From Alphaproteobacteria bacterium (lineage in GTDB: Bacteria; Pseudomonadota; Alphaproteobacteria; Bin95): 22,880 bases of DNA. Of the stretch, positions 7,151 to 13,760 are shown piece by piece (positions within the stretch are counted from its first letter, which is position 1; every line of letters begins with the position of its first letter). A program made the translations under genes and the position numbers. Where the stretch lies: the NCBI GenBank assembly GCA_022822125.1, contig JAJECF010000074.1, forward strand, positions 1 to 22,880, read 5' to 3'. The notes beneath the pieces were generated by a model, which was not told the origin of the DNA, did not search any database, and worked only from the letters and a program-made list of their open reading frames with translations.

Positions 7151-7179
7151 ACCGTAACAGCCTGCAATAGTTGCGACAA
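7151..7179 (-). promoter_or_regulatory. Candidate promoter for the amidohydrolase
   Basis: On the minus strand TTGTCG (7179-7174) and TACGGT (7156-7151) are 17 bases apart, in the 88-bp gap after the thiolase gene. This gap is less GC-rich than its surroundings. The -10 matches the consensus poorly, so the call is weak. Confidence 0.25.
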
Positions 7180-7206
7180 TCCGCTTCCGGCGCGCCGCCA
7201 TGCGGA

Positions 7207-8403
7207 TCAGCGAATGTCCACCCTGAGGACGATGGCGGCCGCGCTGTCGCCCGCTGCGCAGCCGGTGAAGAGCCCGTGCCCGCCGCCCCCGAGCGCCAGT
7301 TCCTCGATCAGCTCCAGAACGAGGCGCATGCCCGTCGGCCCCTGCGGATGGCCGAAGACGAGGGAGGAGCCGTAATTGTTCATCCGCCCCGCGTCGAACC
7401 CCGTCGCCCCGGCGAAATAGAGGTCGTTCACGGCGAAGGGATTATGCGTCTTGACGGCGGCGATCGCGTCCATGCCGAGCCCCGCATCGGCGAGCGCCGC
7501 CCGCGCCGCCGCGACCGGGGCCATGCCCATATAGGCTTTCTCCGCGCGTCCCTCCCCATAGGCGAGAAGCTGCACCGAAACGGCGCCGTCGCGGCCGAGC
7601 TCGTCCGCCTGCTCCGCCGTGGTCAGCAGCAGGCCGGCATTGCCATCGGCCGGATGCGTCTGCGCGGCGGCGGTGACGGTCCCGTTCCCCAGCACCGGCG
7701 CGAGCGCCCGCACGCCGTCGGCCGTGCGCTCGCGGATGCCCTCGTCGCGCGAGACGGTTTTCGCCCGCCGCTTCCCCCCGGCCTCCACATCGACCATGTA
7801 GCGGCGCTGAAAGGCGCAGTCGTCGGCGAGCGCCATGGCGTATTGCTCCTGCCGGAGAAGCGCCAGATCGTCCTGCGCGCGGCGCGAATATCCGAAGCGC
7901 GCGGCGATGTTCTCGGCGGTCCGGATCATGGCCACGCCGGCATGGGGGTCCTCGTTGAAATTATCCCACACCCAATGCTCGGTGACGCCGCGCCCGCCGG
8001 GCCCCGAGGGGTCCGGATAGTAGAGCGTGGGGCCGTTGGAGACGCGGTCCGCGGCCAGCGCCAGCATCCTCCCGCCGCCGCCGAGTTCCACGGCCGCCGC
8101 GCCGGAGGCGATCACGCGCGCCGAGGTGGCGCAGGCCTGCGAGAGCGTCGGCCCCGTGACCTGCTCCGCGCCGATCAGCGCGCCGATCCAGGGCGCGCCC
8201 CAGAAGCTCTTGTGCTGCGGCACCGTCATGCCGAAATGGACGCCGTCCAGGCTCTCCGGCGCGCACCCGGTCCTGTCCAGCAAGGCGCTGGCGCAGGAGG
8301 CGGCGAGCCTTATCGGGTGCTCGCCGCTCAGGCTGCCCTGCCAGCGGCAGAAGGGCGTGCTCCAATAGCCGCCATAGGGAATATGGACCTTCTCGAATCG
8401 CAT
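7207..8403 (-). CDS. Thiolase-family protein (SCP-x/lipid-transfer type)
   Basis: The 398-residue protein has the thiolase nucleophile in SQACATSAR (C91), the GHPQGPTG motif (H352) and a C-terminal TGCAAGD (C382). The usual NEAF motif is replaced by HNPF (320-323), and the GHP loop is preceded by NNYGSS rather than NVNGG. This places it nearer the SCP-x/lipid-transfer-like thiolases (HDxF type) than the acetoacetyl-CoA thiolases. It would act on an acyl-CoA or beta-ketoacyl-CoA. The ATG has GAGGAG upstream that overlaps the stop of the PaaK-family gene (gap nine bases), so the two are co-translated. The DUF35 zinc-ribbon/OB partner often next to such thiolases is not in the window. Confidence 0.83.
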   Translation of the reverse strand: MRFEKVHIPYGGYWSTPFCRWQGSLSGEHPIRLAASCASALLDRTGCAPESLDGVHFGMTVPQHKSFWGAPWIGALIGAEQVTGPTLSQACATSARVIASGAAAVELGGGGRMLALAADRVSNGPTLYYPDPSGPGGRGVTEHWVWDNFNEDPHAGVAMIRTAENIAARFGYSRRAQDDLALLRQEQYAMALADDCAFQRRYMVDVEAGGKRRAKTVSRDEGIRERTADGVRALAPVLGNGTVTAAAQTHPADGNAGLLLTTAEQADELGRDGAVSVQLLAYGEGRAEKAYMGMAPVAAARAALADAGLGMDAIAAVKTHNPFAVNDLYFAGATGFDAGRMNNYGSSLVFGHPQGPTGMRLVLELIEELALGGGGHGLFTGCAAGDSAAAIVLRVDIR

Positions 8404-8412
8404 GGCCGCTCC

Positions 8413-9744
8413 TCAGGTCACGGCGCGCTCCACGAGCTTCGCCTTCATTTCCGTGCGCGGCAACACGCCGCGCGGCACGAGTTCGACCCTGGCCCGGACA
8501 ATGAGCCGCGCGCGGAGCGCCTGCTCGATCCGCCCCGCAAGGCCGTCGCCCGGAGCGGGGCCTGTCTCCACCCGGACCCGGAGCGGCGGATCGACCCTCG
8601 GGCCTTCGCCCTCCGCCAGAATCAGCATCTCGCCGCTGACTTCCGGCCGGAACCCGGCGACCACATCCTTGACCGCCGAGGGCCAGACATTGACGCCGCG
8701 CAGAATCAGCATGTCGTCCGTGCGGCCGATGCATCTGAGCCGCGGCCCGGTGCGCCCGCAGCCGCACGGCCCGGTCTTCACGATCACGCGGTCCCGCGTG
8801 CGGAAGCGCAGCATCGGATTGCACTCGCGGTCGATATGAGTGAAGACAAGCTCGCCCTCGATTTCCGGCCGGTCCGGCGGAATAACGGCACCCGTCTCCG
8901 GATCGACGATCTCCATGACGAGATAGTCGGGCACCATGAAATGGCAGCCGTCCTGCGCCTCGCACTCGGCGCTGTGGATGGTGATGAGGTCGGCAATGCC
9001 GATCGCCTCGGTGCAGCGCGCGTTCCAGCTTTCCTCGATCTGCGCCCGTATCTGAGGGACGCCGCCGCCGGGCTCGGCGCCCACCATCACCCGCCTTACG
9101 CCGAGTTCCGCCGGCTCGGCGCCCATCGTCTCCCGGGCGAGCTCTGCGAGATAAAGGGCGTAGGAGGGCGTGGTGGCGAGTACATCCGCCTTCATGGACC
9201 GGATGGAGGCGATCAGGCGGTCCGACGCGCCGGTGCCGATGGGGAGCAGAGTTGCGCCGACGGCCTCCACCGCCGCGGCGACCGGCAGGCCGCCGACGAA
9301 GAAGCCGATGGAAAGCCCCATGGCGAAGACGCTGCCCGGACGAAGCCCCTGCGCCCAGTAGCTCCTGGCGATGCACTCGGCCCAGCGTCCTGTGTCATAG
9401 GCGGTCAGGCCGATGAAGGAGGGCGTTCCGGTCGTGCCCGAGGAGGCATGCACGCGCACCACATTTTCCATCGGCGCGGCGGCATGGCTGCCGAGCGGCG
9501 GGTCGCGCCTCTGGCTCTCCCTGAGCTCGGCCTTTTCGGTGAAGGGCAGGCGCGCAAGGTCCGCAAGCGAGCGGATGTCGCCGGGCTCCGCCCCCGCTTC
9601 GGCGAGCTTCGCCGCATGGAAGGGCGAGCTGGCGTTCAGATATTCAAGCTGCCGGCGGAGCTTCGCGTGCTGCATCGCGGCGGTCTCGTCGGCCGGCATC
9701 GTCTCGACCGCGGCGTTGAAATAGGCGCTCCCGGCCTGCCGCAT
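8413..9744 (-). CDS. Phenylacetate-CoA ligase-family AMP-forming ligase
   Basis: A 443-residue ANL-superfamily enzyme of the PaaK group. The P-loop SSGTTGTPS is at residues 101-109, followed by the GxGADR-like region GTGASDRLIASI, then EGELVFTHID, the CGCGRTGPRL cysteine-rich turn and RTDDMLILRGVNVWPSAV typical of PaaK. It activates an aryl or acyl acid to the CoA thioester using ATP. No other paa genes are in the window, so phenylacetate itself is not implied; the neighbouring thiolase would use a CoA product. GGGAG lies eight bases before the ATG. Only 24 bases separate it from the HEPN-protein stop, so its promoter lies in that gene or is shared with the module upstream. Confidence 0.87.
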   Translation of the reverse strand: MRQAGSAYFNAAVETMPADETAAMQHAKLRRQLEYLNASSPFHAAKLAEAGAEPGDIRSLADLARLPFTEKAELRESQRRDPPLGSHAAAPMENVVRVHASSGTTGTPSFIGLTAYDTGRWAECIARSYWAQGLRPGSVFAMGLSIGFFVGGLPVAAAVEAVGATLLPIGTGASDRLIASIRSMKADVLATTPSYALYLAELARETMGAEPAELGVRRVMVGAEPGGGVPQIRAQIEESWNARCTEAIGIADLITIHSAECEAQDGCHFMVPDYLVMEIVDPETGAVIPPDRPEIEGELVFTHIDRECNPMLRFRTRDRVIVKTGPCGCGRTGPRLRCIGRTDDMLILRGVNVWPSAVKDVVAGFRPEVSGEMLILAEGEGPRVDPPLRVRVETGPAPGDGLAGRIEQALRARLIVRARVELVPRGVLPRTEMKAKLVERAVT

Positions 9745-9756
9745 CGCCCTGCTCCC

Positions 9757-9777
9757 GCCGAATGCGCCCTATTCGGC
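9757..9777 (-). terminator. Hairpin at the 3' end of the REase/HEPN gene
   Basis: A perfect 7-bp stem, GCCGAAT (9757-9763) and ATTCGGC (9771-9777), around seven bases spans the stop codon of the HEPN-protein gene and the leader of the PaaK-family gene. There is no T-tract, so it may be an attenuator or processing site rather than a full terminator. Confidence 0.35.
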
Positions 9778-10413
9778 AGCCTGGAGATTTCCCGAAAGGT
9801 CTTCGGCGACGGCAAGGAGGAAGCGCACATCTTCGGCCCGGGGCGCAATATCGATTTGTCCGTGAGCCACTTGCGACCTGAGTTTCGCCATGCGGAACAA
9901 TTCGGCCCCCGTATCCTGATCGACATAGCCCTCGCCGACCAGCAGATTGACCAGGACGTGGGGGTTCAACGAACGATGGTTCGCGGCATCCATTCTTGCG
10001 CGCGCGGCAGCCTCCAGGATCGACCAAGCCAACAAAAGGGCGGCGCGAGGCTCCGTCTCGACCACGCTACGGGCCGCCGCGACGGCGTCGGCGGCCGTCG
10101 CTTCCGATACAGGCTCGACCGCCGGCTCCATGGAGGAAAAGTAGTATACATTCAGGTCCCAGTCCTCCTGCCCCTTCAACAGGGAACGGAGGTCCTTGAC
10201 CTTTTTGAGCGCCGCCGGGCCGTCGTTCCCGAACACTTCGATCAGCAGGCAGGGTTTCCGGCCCACCGCTATGGCGTCGGGGCGCCTGCCCGCCAGAAAG
10301 GGCGGCAGGTCGCGGTCACCCGGACTCCGGATCATCCGATAACCTTTCGCCGCCAGAAGCGGCTCGAGGCGGTCGAGCGCAGTGGATTCGGCTTCGTAGG
10401 CGGAGACTGTCAT
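9769..10413 (-). CDS. Putative degenerate PD-(D/E)XK nuclease fused to a HEPN domain
   Basis: This 214-residue protein is not a standard metabolic enzyme. Residues 1-95 look like a restriction-nuclease-like fold: RRPDAIAV (P45-D46) followed by PCLLIEVFGND (E59), but the Lys expected two residues after E59 is absent. Residues 115-210 are all-helical: ALLLAWSILEAAARARM resembles the first HEPN helices, and KLRSQVAHG has R179-x4-H184, the HEPN RNase motif. I chose ATG 10413: GGGGAG lies seven bases upstream, and the longer frame would overlap the RusA gene. It starts four bases after the RusA stop, so the two form one unit. Base composition is lower in GC than the neighbours in several blocks. 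Role inferred: nucleic-acid-targeting conflict protein, RNA cleavage possible. Confidence 0.55.
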   Translation of the reverse strand: MTVSAYEAESTALDRLEPLLAAKGYRMIRSPGDRDLPPFLAGRRPDAIAVGRKPCLLIEVFGNDGPAALKKVKDLRSLLKGQEDWDLNVYYFSSMEPAVEPVSEATAADAVAAARSVVETEPRAALLLAWSILEAAARARMDAANHRSLNPHVLVNLLVGEGYVDQDTGAELFRMAKLRSQVAHGQIDIAPRAEDVRFLLAVAEDLSGNLQAAE

Positions 10414-10417
10414 TCCG

Positions 10418-10825
10418 CTACTCCCCGCGAAGGTCCATGCCGACCTTGACGTAAACGACGGGGCCGCCCGCGGCAAGGGCGATCGCCAGGCCTTCTGAAG
10501 GATCGCGGGGAATTTCCAAGGGTCTTTCTGGCTCAAATTTCTGAACTACAAGCCGGTCAACCTGTTTGTCGTCGAGATAGATGTACTGCGTCATAGCGTC
10601 GAGAATCGGCTTGGCGCAATTGTCGATGTCCGCTTGCATTTCGCTTTGAGGAAAGAAGTAGATCGTAACGGCGACGGGAAAATCGAGAGCGAAATAGTCC
10701 TCGGGAAGTTTTTCACGCGCGGCGTCACGGACCCTTTGCCGCCACGCGCTTCTCGACGCCGGCCCGGCGCCATGGCTGACAGCCACGCCGTAGACTACGA
10801 ACTCCAGCGGCAGGTTCGGTATCAA
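10418..10825 (-). CDS. RusA-family Holliday junction resolvase-like nuclease
   Basis: ADIDNCAKPILDAM followed by YLDDKQVDRLVVQKF is the RusA active-site layout: paired Asp in DxDN, a Lys, an Asp in LDA, then DD and a distal Lys. RusA enzymes are Mg-dependent dimeric nucleases that cut branched DNA and are usually phage-borne. With the TTG start at 10825 the protein has 135 residues beginning before LPLEFVVYG, where related proteins usually begin. A longer frame from TTG at 10912 adds 29 residues unlike the family. Neither start has a clear ribosome-binding site. Hand count of 10501-10680 gives 50% GC against 72-77% in the adjacent DUF192 gene, a strong sign of transfer. No other phage genes are near. 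Confidence 0.75.
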   Translation of the reverse strand: MIPNLPLEFVVYGVAVSHGAGPASRSAWRQRVRDAAREKLPEDYFALDFPVAVTIYFFPQSEMQADIDNCAKPILDAMTQYIYLDDKQVDRLVVQKFEPERPLEIPRDPSEGLAIALAAGGPVVYVKVGMDLRGE

Positions 10826-10977
10826 GGCGGTACAGCGACCCGTTACAATAGCGCCGTAGCATGATGCCACGGCGTCACTGGGGACGGTTGGACGAATTCG
10901 GATCGACGTCAAGCAAGGCTGTAGCTGCGTTGACTTCGTAGCAAGGGCAGAACGGGCGGACAGGAGCGGGGAGCTTT

Positions 10978-11445
10978 ATGCGGCAGCGATACGGGTTCGG
11001 CTTACTGGGGGCGCTGGCGGCGCTGCTGACGGCGGTGCCGGCGGCCTTTGCCGGGGATATCGCGTTCGGGCGCGGCGAGGTGCGGATCGAAACGGCGTCG
11101 GGCGGGCGCGTCTTCCATGTCGAGCTTGCCGAGACGCCGGAGCAGCGGGCGCGCGGCCTCATGTTCCGCCGCGCGCTCGCGTCCGATGCCGGCATGCTGT
11201 TCCTGTTCCCCGAGCGCGAGCGGCCGACCATGTGGATGGCGAACACATGGCTGCCGCTCGACATGCTGTTCGTCGCCGCCGACGGGCGCATCGTGCATCT
11301 CTTCGCCAACGCCGTGCCGCGCTCGCGGCGCACCATCTCCTCGCCGCAGCCGGCGCGCATGGTGCTCGAACTCGCGGGCGGGACGGCGCGCCGCCTCGGC
11401 ATAGCGCCCGGCGACCGCCTCTCCTGGCGCCGCCTGGAGCGTTAG
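10978..11445 (+). CDS. DUF192-family exported protein
   Basis: The 155-residue protein starts with an apparent signal peptide (MRQRYGFGLLGALAALL..., cleavage likely after AFA at residue 25) and then carries the DUF192 core: ETPEQRARGLMFRR, DAGMLFLFP and MWMANTWLPLDMLFV. DUF192 proteins are small beta-rich proteins of unknown function, commonly exported. A GGGGAG just upstream of the ATG, with AGGAG further out, supports the start. Its 3' end meets the antiporter gene convergently, 11 bases apart, with no terminator hairpin. It lies immediately beside the low-GC RusA module, but its own composition is like the chromosome. Confidence 0.88.
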   Translation: MRQRYGFGLLGALAALLTAVPAAFAGDIAFGRGEVRIETASGGRVFHVELAETPEQRARGLMFRRALASDAGMLFLFPERERPTMWMANTWLPLDMLFVAADGRIVHLFANAVPRSRRTISSPQPARMVLELAGGTARRLGIAPGDRLSWRRLER

Positions 11446-11456
11446 CGCCGGCCCCA

Positions 11457-12878
11457 TTACGGGAAGAAGACCAGCGTCACCAGCAGGAAGATCGGCGCGA
11501 GGATGCCGACCGACCAGGCCATGTAGCCGAAGAAGCTCGGCATGGCGATGCCGCGCTCCTCGCAGATCGCCCGCACCATGAAGTTGGGCGCATTGCCGAT
11601 ATAGGTGTTGGCGCCCATGAACACCGCGCCCGCCGAGATCGCGAGCAGCGTGCCGTAGAGCGGCCCCATCAGCGTCTCTGCATCGCCGCCGGCGGTGTTG
11701 AAGAAGACGAGATAGGTCGGCGCATTGTCGAGGAAGCTCGACAGAATGCCGGTCAGCCAGAAATACATCGCCTCCACCGGCTGGCCGTCCGCGCCGGTGA
11801 CCAGCGAGACCACCGGCTCCAGCGCGCCTGACGTGCCCGCGCGCAATATGGCGATGGCCGGCACGATGGTGAGGAAAATGCCGGCGAAGAGCTTGGCGAC
11901 CTCCAGGATCGGGAACCAGGAGAAGCCGTTCGCCTCGCGGTTCGCCCGGTCGGTGACGATCCAGGAGACCCAGGCAATGGCGATCAGGAGCAGGTCGCGG
12001 CAGAGGTTCTGCAGTTCCACGATTACGTGGAAGACATCGAAGGAGACGCCCGGCCGCCACACGCCCGACATCAGCACCGCGGCGACCACGCCGGCGAGCA
12101 GCAGGAAATTGACCTTGCCGGTTATGCCGAGCCTCTCGCCGTCACCCGCGTCCTCTTCCGCCGGCCTGCCGGTCTCGCGCCGGTAAAGGAAGCTGTCCAC
12201 GCCGTAGTAAAGCGCCAGCAGGATGACGGAGACGAGCAGCATCGGCACCAGCATCGCCTCGGTCGGCCAGAAGAAATCGACGCCCTTCAGGAACCCCAGG
12301 AACAGCGGCGGGTCGCCCAAGGGCGTCAGCGAGCCGCCGATATTCGCCACAAGGAAGATGAAGAACACCATGGTGTGGACCTTGTAGCGGCGCCACTCAT
12401 TGGCCCGGATGATCGGGCGGATGAGCAGCATCGCCGCGCCCGTGGTGCCCATCCAGCTCGCCAGCACGGTGCCGAGCAGCAGGATGCCGGTATTGACCAC
12501 GGGCGTGCCGACCAGCCGGCCGGTGAGCCGGATGCCGCCCGCCACGGTGAACAGCGACAAGAGCAGGATGATGAAGGGGATGTATTCGAGCAGCCCCACA
12601 TGCAGCACTTCGAACAGGGTGAGCTCCCAGCCGAAGACGACCAGGAAGGGCAGCAGGAAGGCGAATGCCCAGAAGGCCGAGACCTTGCCGAAATGGTGAT
12701 GCCAGAAGGCGGGCGCGAGCAGCGGGAACAGCGCGATCGACAGGAGGATGCCGACAAAGGGCACGCACCATATGAGCCCGAGCCCGGCGCCGTCCAGATG
12801 CGGCGCGCCGGCGCCGGCGGCCAGCGCCGGCCCGGCGCCGAGCAGCAAGGCCGGAATGGATGCGGCGAGCACGCGCAT
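11457..12878 (-). CDS. NhaD-type sodium:proton antiporter
   Basis: A 473-residue membrane protein with about 11-13 hydrophobic segments. WMGTTGAAMLLIRPIIRAN (142-160) and NIGGSLTPLGDPPLFLGF (179-196) are the paired motifs of the NhaD group in the ion transporter (CitMHS/ArsB) superfamily, and a second half repeats the pattern (SSFLDNAPTYLVFFN). It would exchange Na+ or Li+ for protons across the inner membrane, fitting a saline or alkaline-tolerant organism. The start is preceded by a signal-like stretch to residue 20 and has GGGAGGGA just upstream of the ATG. It is divergent from the CoxG-like gene. Other anions cannot be excluded from sequence alone. Confidence 0.85.
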   Translation of the reverse strand: MRVLAASIPALLLGAGPALAAGAGAPHLDGAGLGLIWCVPFVGILLSIALFPLLAPAFWHHHFGKVSAFWAFAFLLPFLVVFGWELTLFEVLHVGLLEYIPFIILLLSLFTVAGGIRLTGRLVGTPVVNTGILLLGTVLASWMGTTGAAMLLIRPIIRANEWRRYKVHTMVFFIFLVANIGGSLTPLGDPPLFLGFLKGVDFFWPTEAMLVPMLLVSVILLALYYGVDSFLYRRETGRPAEEDAGDGERLGITGKVNFLLLAGVVAAVLMSGVWRPGVSFDVFHVIVELQNLCRDLLLIAIAWVSWIVTDRANREANGFSWFPILEVAKLFAGIFLTIVPAIAILRAGTSGALEPVVSLVTGADGQPVEAMYFWLTGILSSFLDNAPTYLVFFNTAGGDAETLMGPLYGTLLAISAGAVFMGANTYIGNAPNFMVRAICEERGIAMPSFFGYMAWSVGILAPIFLLVTLVFFP

Positions 12879-12976
12879 GGGTCCCTCCCCGATAACCCCC
12901 GAAGCCGCCGGGCCCGCCGGCGCGCAGGACGGACCACTATGCCCCAGCGCCGCTCTCCGGCCAAGACGGCGTTCCG

Positions 12977-13005
12977 TTGGCCGGCGGCGGCCGGCGCGCT
13001 AGAGT
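12977..13005 (+). promoter_or_regulatory. Candidate sigma-70 promoter for the CoxG-like gene
   Basis: TTGGCC (12977-12982) and TAGAGT (13000-13005) are separated by 17 bases in the divergent region 12879-13046. The leader would be about 35 bases and contains GGAGG at 13032-13036, ten bases before the ATG. Match to the consensus is fair. Confidence 0.45.
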
Positions 13006-13046
13006 GGGCGCTCCCCTTTTCCGGCAGGCGCGGAGGCGGCCCACTT

Positions 13047-13523
13047 ATGGAACTTACCGGCGAACGACGCATCGAGGCCCCGCGCGAGACGGTCTGGCAG
13101 GCCCTCAACGATCCCGAAGTGCTGAAAGCGGCGATTCCCGGCTGCCAGGAGCTGGAGAAGACCGCCGACAACGCCTTCGCCGCAACGGTGCAGGCCAAGG
13201 TCGGGCCCGTGAAGGCGACCTTCGCCGGCGCGGTCGAGCTCTCGGACATCATGGCGCCCGAGAGCTACCGCATCTCCGGCGAGGGCACGGGCGGCGCGGC
13301 CGGCTTCGCGCGCGGCGGGGCGTGGGTCCGGCTCGCCGAGGATGGCGACGCGACGGTGCTGAGCTATGAGGCGGATGCGCAGGTGGGCGGCAAGCTCGCG
13401 CAGATCGGCTCCCGCCTCATCCAGGGGACGGCCCGCAAGCTCGCCGGCCAGTTCTTCGACCGCTTCGCCGAAGCCGTGCAGGGGGACGAAGCCGAAGGCA
13501 AACCGGCCGCGGACGGCGCATAA
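13047..13523 (+). CDS. CoxG-family SRPBCC protein
   Basis: The 158-residue protein opens MELTGERRIEAPRETVW and continues ALNDPEVLKAAIPGCQELE, the CoxG signature at the start of the SRPBCC fold, and ends with an acidic tail. CoxG proteins accompany carbon-monoxide dehydrogenase-like molybdenum hydroxylases and in CO oxidisers help recruit the enzyme to the membrane. Here it is alone: the only CoxL-like subunit in the window is 5.5 kb away at 19080-21347 on the other strand. No C-terminal membrane helix is visible. The ATG at 13047 has GGAGG ten bases upstream. A longer upstream open frame runs antisense to the antiporter and is rejected. Just after its stop lies a HepT remnant. Confidence 0.85.
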   Translation: MELTGERRIEAPRETVWQALNDPEVLKAAIPGCQELEKTADNAFAATVQAKVGPVKATFAGAVELSDIMAPESYRISGEGTGGAAGFARGGAWVRLAEDGDATVLSYEADAQVGGKLAQIGSRLIQGTARKLAGQFFDRFAEAVQGDEAEGKPAADGA

Positions 13524-13534
13524 GGGAGCCGTGC

Positions 13535-13735
13535 TGTGAAGCCGCCTCGCGAGTGAGCGAATCCAGGCGCACGCAACTGCCTGACATACCTTGGGTTCAA
13601 ATAATCGGAATGCGGAACCGCCTCATTCACGCCTATTGGGACATAGACCCCGATATTGTCTGGAAGACGGCTGCCGGTGAGATGCCCGCCCTCGTCGCGA
13701 TGCTTGAACCGTTGGTTCCGCCGGTAAAGGAATGA
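13535..13735 (+). pseudogene. Remnant of a HepT-like (DUF86, HEPN) toxin gene
   Basis: In one frame the sequence reads CEAASRVSESRRTQLPDIPW, then IIGMRNRLIHAYWDIDPDIV and WKTAAGEMPALVAMLEPLV. This is the C-terminal half of HepT: the end of the GEAA helix, PDIPW, and the RNRLIHAY motif that contains the HEPN R-x4-H and the Tyr modified by MntA. About the first 45-50 residues are missing; homology stops at about 13535, twelve bases after the CoxG stop codon. No MntA nucleotidyltransferase gene is nearby. A GTG at 13553 could start a 60-residue product without the N-terminal helices. Hand count of 13561-13680 gives about 54% GC. I read it as a decayed, acquired toxin gene. Confidence 0.75.
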
Positions 13736-13748
13736 CGCAATGGCGTCA
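13733..13748. promoter_or_regulatory. Perfect 6-bp palindrome before the TauE gene
   Basis: TGACGC (13733-13738) and GCGTCA (13743-13748) flank AATG. It covers the HepT-remnant stop codon and the start of the mini-ORF. It could be an operator or an mRNA hairpin affecting initiation at 13740 or 13757. Confidence 0.3.
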
Positions 13749-13760
13749 CATCAACCATGA
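13740..13760 (+). CDS. Possible six-codon leader peptide (MASHQP)
   Basis: ATG at 13740 is eight bases after AAAGGA (13726-13731) and reads MASHQP, ending in TGA that overlaps the TauE ATG as ATGA. The TauE start itself has no ribosome-binding site, so re-initiation from this mini-ORF would explain its translation. It is short enough to be chance. Confidence 0.3.
   Translation: MASHQP

Noticed and set aside
7171..10449. A 1,092-codon open frame on the plus strand
   Set aside because: It is antisense to the thiolase, ligase and HEPN-protein genes, which have clear motifs. The translation is Arg/Ala/Gly/His-rich and matches no family; it is an artefact of high GC.
10414..10536. N-terminal extension of the REase/HEPN protein to 10536
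   Set aside because: The extension overlaps the conserved RusA C-terminus and has no homology signal; ATG 10413 has GGGGAG seven bases upstream.
13047..13523. CoxG as evidence for true CO oxidation
   Set aside because: The only large subunit in the window has AYRGAGR, not the AYRCSFR of form I CO dehydrogenase, and no coxM or coxS gene is present.
13553..13735. An intact HepT toxin gene
   Set aside because: Homology extends upstream of any start codon and then stops abruptly; the first half of the family and the MntA partner are missing.
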